From the NCBI GenBank assembly GCA_017940005.1, contig JAGAZO010000020.1, positions 186,001 through 250,000 of the forward strand: a stretch of 64,000 nucleotides of DNA. The letters are read 5' to 3'. The notes below the pieces were generated by a model. That model searched no databases. It was not told where the DNA came from and was given only the letters and a program-made list of their open reading frames with translations. Source of the stretch: Treponema sp. Lineage in GTDB: Bacteria; Spirochaetota; Spirochaetia; Treponematales; Treponemataceae. The translations under genes were made by a program, and so were the position numbers. Shown here piece by piece: positions 59,974-64,000 of this stretch; the first letter of the stretch is position 1, and each line of letters opens with the position of its first letter.

Positions 59974-61982
59974 ACCGTCCCGTAAAACAGCTTGCCGCAG
60001 AAGTTGCGCGCAAAATCGCAGCAGGAGAGGTGATTGACCGCCCTGCCGCAATAGTGCGCGAGTTCATCGACAACGCAATAGATTCTGGAGCAGAACATAT
60101 TGCTGTAGAAATTGAAAGCGGCGGCATTGAAAGCGTGCGCGTCGTTGACAACGGAAGCGGCATGACAAAAGCAGATTTGCACAACTGCGCGCGGCCGCAT
60201 GCAACGAGCAAAATAGAGACTGAAACAGATTTATTAAAACTTTCAACGCTCGGTTTTAGAGGAGAGGCGCTCGCATCGATTGCGGCTGTGTGCCGCCTTT
60301 CCATCATGTCGGGCAGCTGGAAAATGCGCGCTTCTGTAACAGAAGACCACATCATCGAGCCGTGCACGCCCATTGAAGGCACAATCGTGCAGGCAGAAGG
60401 CTTATTTGAGAACTTTCCTGCGCGCCGCAGATTTTTAAAACGGCCTGCATCTGAAATGGCGCTCTGCAAAACTATGTTCATTGAAAAGTCACTTGCGCAT
60501 CCTGACATCGCGTTTACGTTCACTGTAGACGGCGCGCGCAAAATGACACTTGCATCGCACGTAGGCTTGACAAAGCGATTTGTACAGGCAGCAGTACCGC
60601 GCGAAAACGAGTCGCTCTTTTATGAAATAAACGGAACAAGTGGCGGAGAAAATCCCGATTGGCAATTTACGTGCGTGCTTGGCGAGCCGGGCGTATCGCG
60701 CACAAATAAAAAAGACATATACATTTTTGTGAACGGACGGCGCATCACAGAATACTCGCTCGTACAGGCGATTGAATACGGCACTCAAGGATTTTTTCCA
60801 AACGGCACCTATCCTGCAGCAGCGCTTTTTGTCACTATGAAAAGCGATCTTGTTGATTTCAACATTCATCCTGCAAAAAAAGAAGCGCGTTTCCATGACA
60901 TTTTACAGCTTCACCACGGAGTGAGCGTCGCGGTGCGTAACTTTTTCCACCAGTACACCGTGCGCACTATGCAAAGCAGTTTGCGTGAAAGTTCTGCGCT
61001 GAAATCGCCTGTGCTCGACTTTGGAAACGCACTCGGTAAGACCAGCAAACTGACTGACAGCGCAAACGGACGCATCGCTTGTGGCGCACGCCAAGCAGAC
61101 AACAACGAGATAGGCCGTCCGCCGCACAGTGATGCACCAGCGTTTGGCGGCACGCAGCTCTCTGCAATCAAAAACCGCACAGCGCTTCGCCCCGCACAAG
61201 ATTTTTCGCGCATCGTGATGAAGCGCGGCAGCGGTACTTTTGCACAGCCGTATGCGCGAAGCTTTTCAGACAAGCGCGAGTTTTCCGACAAGCAAGGTGA
61301 TGAGCAATACAACAGCGAAAAAAACGTATACTACCCGACGCACCGCGAGTACGAAGACGCAACGCTTGAACTTGCAGAGCGCGCGCTTGCAGAAGACGAC
61401 GAGCAAAAAAATCACGAGGCGTTGTACAGCGCGGCACGTAACCCGTTTCACTTTTTGGGCAGCGCGCTCGGCACATTTCTTGTCGCAGAACAAGGAAATA
61501 CGCTCTACATCATCGACAAGCATGCGGCGCACGAGCGCATGCTATACGACAGCATAATGGAAAATCAGGGAAAGAGCCAAAAATTGCTCGTGCCGTATGA
61601 AATCACTACGCAAAACGATGCAGACGACATCTATTTGGCGGGCATCTCAAGCAAGCTGCAAGAAGCAGGCATTGCTATCGCAAACAAGGGAAACAGCACA
61701 TGGGAGATAACGGCCGTGCCTGAACGCTGGAACGGAAGCGAGAGCGATTTATGTCACGCGCTGCTCGACAAGCGTATTCAACCGCAAGAAGTGATTGCGC
61801 ACATCGCCGCAATGACTGCGTGCAAGGCAGCAGTAAAAGATGGCTGCACGCTCGATGACAAGACTGCCGCAGAACTTGCGCAAAGCGCGCTCGCCCTCCC
61901 CGACCCGCACTGTCCGCACGGTCGTCCGGTATGGACGGCAGTTACACGGGAAGAACTTTTCGCGCTCGTCAAGCGGACGTAG
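59970..61982 (+). CDS. mutL: DNA mismatch repair protein MutL
   Basis: Mismatch-repair ATPase that links MutS to strand incision. It has 670 residues. Start GTG 59970, overlapping xseB. GHKL motifs: VREFIDNAIDSGA, VVDNGSGM, and LSTLGFRGEALASIAAV. A disordered linker (about 345-480) follows. The C-terminal dimerisation domain has DKHAAHERMLYD near 516 (the DQHA(X)2E(X)4E metal motif with Asp for the last Glu), AMTACKAAVKDG and CPHGRP. These are marks of the endonuclease-type MutL of bacteria without MutH. Confidence 0.96.
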   Translation: MNRPVKQLAAEVARKIAAGEVIDRPAAIVREFIDNAIDSGAEHIAVEIESGGIESVRVVDNGSGMTKADLHNCARPHATSKIETETDLLKLSTLGFRGEALASIAAVCRLSIMSGSWKMRASVTEDHIIEPCTPIEGTIVQAEGLFENFPARRRFLKRPASEMALCKTMFIEKSLAHPDIAFTFTVDGARKMTLASHVGLTKRFVQAAVPRENESLFYEINGTSGGENPDWQFTCVLGEPGVSRTNKKDIYIFVNGRRITEYSLVQAIEYGTQGFFPNGTYPAAALFVTMKSDLVDFNIHPAKKEARFHDILQLHHGVSVAVRNFFHQYTVRTMQSSLRESSALKSPVLDFGNALGKTSKLTDSANGRIACGARQADNNEIGRPPHSDAPAFGGTQLSAIKNRTALRPAQDFSRIVMKRGSGTFAQPYARSFSDKREFSDKQGDEQYNSEKNVYYPTHREYEDATLELAERALAEDDEQKNHEALYSAARNPFHFLGSALGTFLVAEQGNTLYIIDKHAAHERMLYDSIMENQGKSQKLLVPYEITTQNDADDIYLAGISSKLQEAGIAIANKGNSTWEITAVPERWNGSESDLCHALLDKRIQPQEVIAHIAAMTACKAAVKDGCTLDDKTAAELAQSALALPDPHCPHGRPVWTAVTREELFALVKRT

Positions 61983-62122
61983 CCATGCTCGGCAACAAGA
62001 TACAGCCGAGCGCAAATCGGTATGGCAGGCAAACGGTACGACAGTCATGAACAACGTTTGCAAGCGCATTTGTCACGCATGTGCAGCGCGGCAATAAATC
62101 TGTTCAAGCGGCAAAGCCTGCG

Positions 62123-64000
62123 TCATTTTGCATCCGATGCGTTGCTCGTCATTGCAAAAAGATTGTCCACTTCTGATTTTCGATAATTTGGCTGCTGCGA
62201 GCGAAGCGTTGTCAAATAAGTGCGCGCAGACGCGTTGTCGCCAAGCTGTATGCACACTTTTGCTTGTTCTATATATGCATCCCAGTTTTTGCTGTCGCGC
62301 CGAAGCAACTCCGCATATGTCGTCTTCGCATTGTCATATTGCCCGTCACTCGCATATGTTTGAGCAAGATTCTGTCGCACAGTGTTGTTATTCGGATCGA
62401 GTTTGAGCGCATTCTGAAAATACTGCACCGCATTTTTATAATCCTGCTTTGCAAGATAAGCGCTTCCCAAATTATTGTTGCCCTCAAAGCTGTTTTTATT
62501 CTGATTATATACTTGTGTAAAAAGCGTGAGCGCCATATCCACATCAGGAGGATTCATGCTCATATACATTGTACCAAGATTTATCTTCGTCTTCTCATGA
62601 TTGGGATTGAGACGCAGCACTTCTGTATAAACGGGAATGGCATCAGTTGCATTGCCAGTGTTGTCGAGCATGAGCGCGTAATTGTACACGATATTTGCTT
62701 GAGACGTCGTATTATTTACTGCCTGCCGTGTGTCGTACGCGCGTTTTGCATACGGAAGCGCTTCTACCGTTCTTCCTTGTGCATAGAGCGCCGCAGAAAG
62801 ATTGTAATATGTGACAGGATCTGTCGCGTTCGGATTCAAAAGCGCGAGTGCAGAACGATAGCTTTCCTCTGCTGCGACATAGTTTTCTGCATCGTAGTAT
62901 GTAAGCCCAAGCTCACGCAATGCATCACCGTTTGCGCTGTTTATGCGAAGCACATTATTGTATGCAGCCACCGCACTTTGCACATCTCCTTTTTTGCGAA
63001 GCAAACGCGCTTCCTCAAGATATGCCTTTTCATAGCGCGTGTCTGTGGTCCGAGCAAGTTTAAACGCATCAAGCGCAGCAGCATCCCTGCCGAGCCGCAA
63101 GTTTGCAAGCCCCATATTGTACTGTGCAGGAGCAAAACTGCCATTCAACCGCACAGCAGACTGGAACGAAGCGACAGCTCCGCTGTAATCGCGCTGTAAA
63201 TACTGGACACGACCGAGCTGATAGTGATACACGTAATTTGTTCTGTCGTTTGCAACAGCAGTTGTCAATTCAGAAAGCGCTTTTTGACGGTCGCCGTTTT
63301 CAAGCGCGCTCATGCCGAGTACATAATGGGCTGCCGCATCGTTTGGCGTCTTTTTTACAGCTTCTTCCGCGTAGGTTATAGCAGCAGCGCGCAGCTTTCG
63401 CTTGTCTGCATCGCTGGATACATTTTGAGATGCATCATAGAGCGCAGCAGCAATTTCAGAATTCTTACCGCCCGAAAACTGCGGCTCGCCATCAGAAATA
63501 GGAAGTTTGCTTTGCGCGCGCGAAAAATGATTGAGCGCAGAATCGTACCTGTTGGCATTTAAATCTGATTTTCCCTGCGCAATTTCATCATTCACTGCCG
63601 AAATCTCGCGCTGAAGCGTTCTGTTTTTTTGCGCCAAAGCCTCTTCAGCAGCTTTGCGAGCAGCTTCTTCCTTGCGACGTTGCTCTTCTGCTGCACGCGC
63701 TTGTGCTTGACGCTCAGCCGCAGCCTCTTGCTCCGCCGCACGACGAGTTGCTGCTTCCTGTTCACGCTGCAATCGCGCTGCACGCTCTGCGGCAGTTTCC
63801 TGACTAGATTCCTGCGCGAGCAGTCCCTCAAGTTCCCGCTGATTTTTTTGCGCCTCTGCCTGACTTCGTGCAAGCTCATTCCTTATTGCATCAAGTTCTT
63901 CTGCAGATTTTGCGTTGCTTTCACCCCTGAGTAGAATAAGCTCATTCATAAGCTCATTTGCTTCTCTATCACCGGCATTCTCTTTGAGCAGCCCGTCAAG
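62123..64000 (-). CDS. Large TPR protein, N-terminus outside window
   Basis: The frame is open to the window edge, so the start is missing; 625 codons are seen. The visible N-terminal part is Glu/Ala/Arg-rich coiled coil (EEQRRKEEAARKAAEEA, to about residue 135 of the visible part). About ten tetratricopeptide repeats follow (AAHYVLGMSALENGDRQKAL; YNMGLANLRLGRDAAALDAF; GNNNLGSAYLAKQDYKNAVQYF). It is probably an envelope or cytoplasmic scaffold; its location cannot be told without the N-terminus. It converges on mutL; the 140-nt gap holds no feature I trust. Confidence 0.85.
   Translation of the reverse strand, partial: LDGLLKENAGDREANELMNELILLRGESNAKSAEELDAIRNELARSQAEAQKNQRELEGLLAQESSQETAAERAARLQREQEAATRRAAEQEAAAERQAQARAAEEQRRKEEAARKAAEEALAQKNRTLQREISAVNDEIAQGKSDLNANRYDSALNHFSRAQSKLPISDGEPQFSGGKNSEIAAALYDASQNVSSDADKRKLRAAAITYAEEAVKKTPNDAAAHYVLGMSALENGDRQKALSELTTAVANDRTNYVYHYQLGRVQYLQRDYSGAVASFQSAVRLNGSFAPAQYNMGLANLRLGRDAAALDAFKLARTTDTRYEKAYLEEARLLRKKGDVQSAVAAYNNVLRINSANGDALRELGLTYYDAENYVAAEESYRSALALLNPNATDPVTYYNLSAALYAQGRTVEALPYAKRAYDTRQAVNNTTSQANIVYNYALMLDNTGNATDAIPVYTEVLRLNPNHEKTKINLGTMYMSMNPPDVDMALTLFTQVYNQNKNSFEGNNNLGSAYLAKQDYKNAVQYFQNALKLDPNNNTVRQNLAQTYASDGQYDNAKTTYAELLRRDSKNWDAYIEQAKVCIQLGDNASARTYLTTLRSQQPNYRKSEVDNLFAMTSNASDAK

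Noticed and set aside
62264-63199. Plus-strand ORF of 311 codons opposite the TPR gene
   Set aside because: Its Cys/Arg/Ile-rich composition is typical of the antisense of TPR coding sequence; no start signal or domain.

Overview
The window looks like a spirochete chromosome segment, most likely Treponema. It carries the periplasmic flagellar sheath protein FlaA, a spirochete-type SPASM protein that has lost its radical-SAM cysteines, a eukaryote-type isoleucyl-tRNA synthetase, bactofilin, many lipoproteins, and a dut-pnp-rpsO-ribF / lptFG / tgt block. Base composition is near 45-50% GC across the housekeeping genes. I cannot name the species.

Layout. 1-9365: ileS (partial, minus), then a plus-strand run of smc, a small membrane protein, a Q/A/N-rich lipoprotein, a SIMPL-domain lipoprotein, serS and an AI-2E-type permease. 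9366-24316: an accessory island read on the minus strand. It is dominated by one 11.5-kb gene for a 3830-residue exported protein ending in an intact M23 (LytM) peptidase. Downstream of it lie an SH3b lipoprotein, a four-helix membrane protein, a broken gene, another lipoprotein, a badly decayed IS256-family transposase and an orphan duplicate of the SH3b gene's 3' end. 24605-26735: MFS transporter and GDPD. Then tRNA-Pro(UGG), mtaB, a TPR protein, bactofilin, pta with a histone-H1-like tail, a CapA-like lipoprotein, an InlB-repeat lipoprotein, and hrpA. 36331-45375 (all minus): HEAT protein, tgt, lptG, lptF, dut, pnp, rpsO, ribF. 45646-48838: ilvE, a CPBP protease, and a RelA/SpoT-TPR fusion. 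48907-58222 (minus): flaA with its own promoter and terminator, then upstream a compact operon of GerMN, amidase, ATP-grasp, a three-domain sugar-nucleotide/methyltransferase fusion, glycosyltransferase and SPASM protein. 58432-64000: xseA, xseB, mutL, and a partial TPR protein.

Most interesting. (1) The giant LytM-tipped protein locus behaves like a polymorphic toxin or contact-dependent system. Its ORF has three compositional zones, with an AT-rich tip that coincides with the peptidase domain. It is followed by AT-rich, immunity-like cassettes and gene debris. (2) The operon upstream of flaA encodes a plausible surface or flagellar glycan pathway with unusual fusions. (3) Four genes (bactofilin, hrpA, xseA, the SPASM protein) lack a Shine-Dalgarno and have a -10 hexamer 6-7 nt before the start codon, suggesting leaderless mRNAs. 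(4) Two metabolic enzymes, Pta and IlvE, carry Lys/Ala-rich tails. All functional statements come from reading the sequence; no searches were run.
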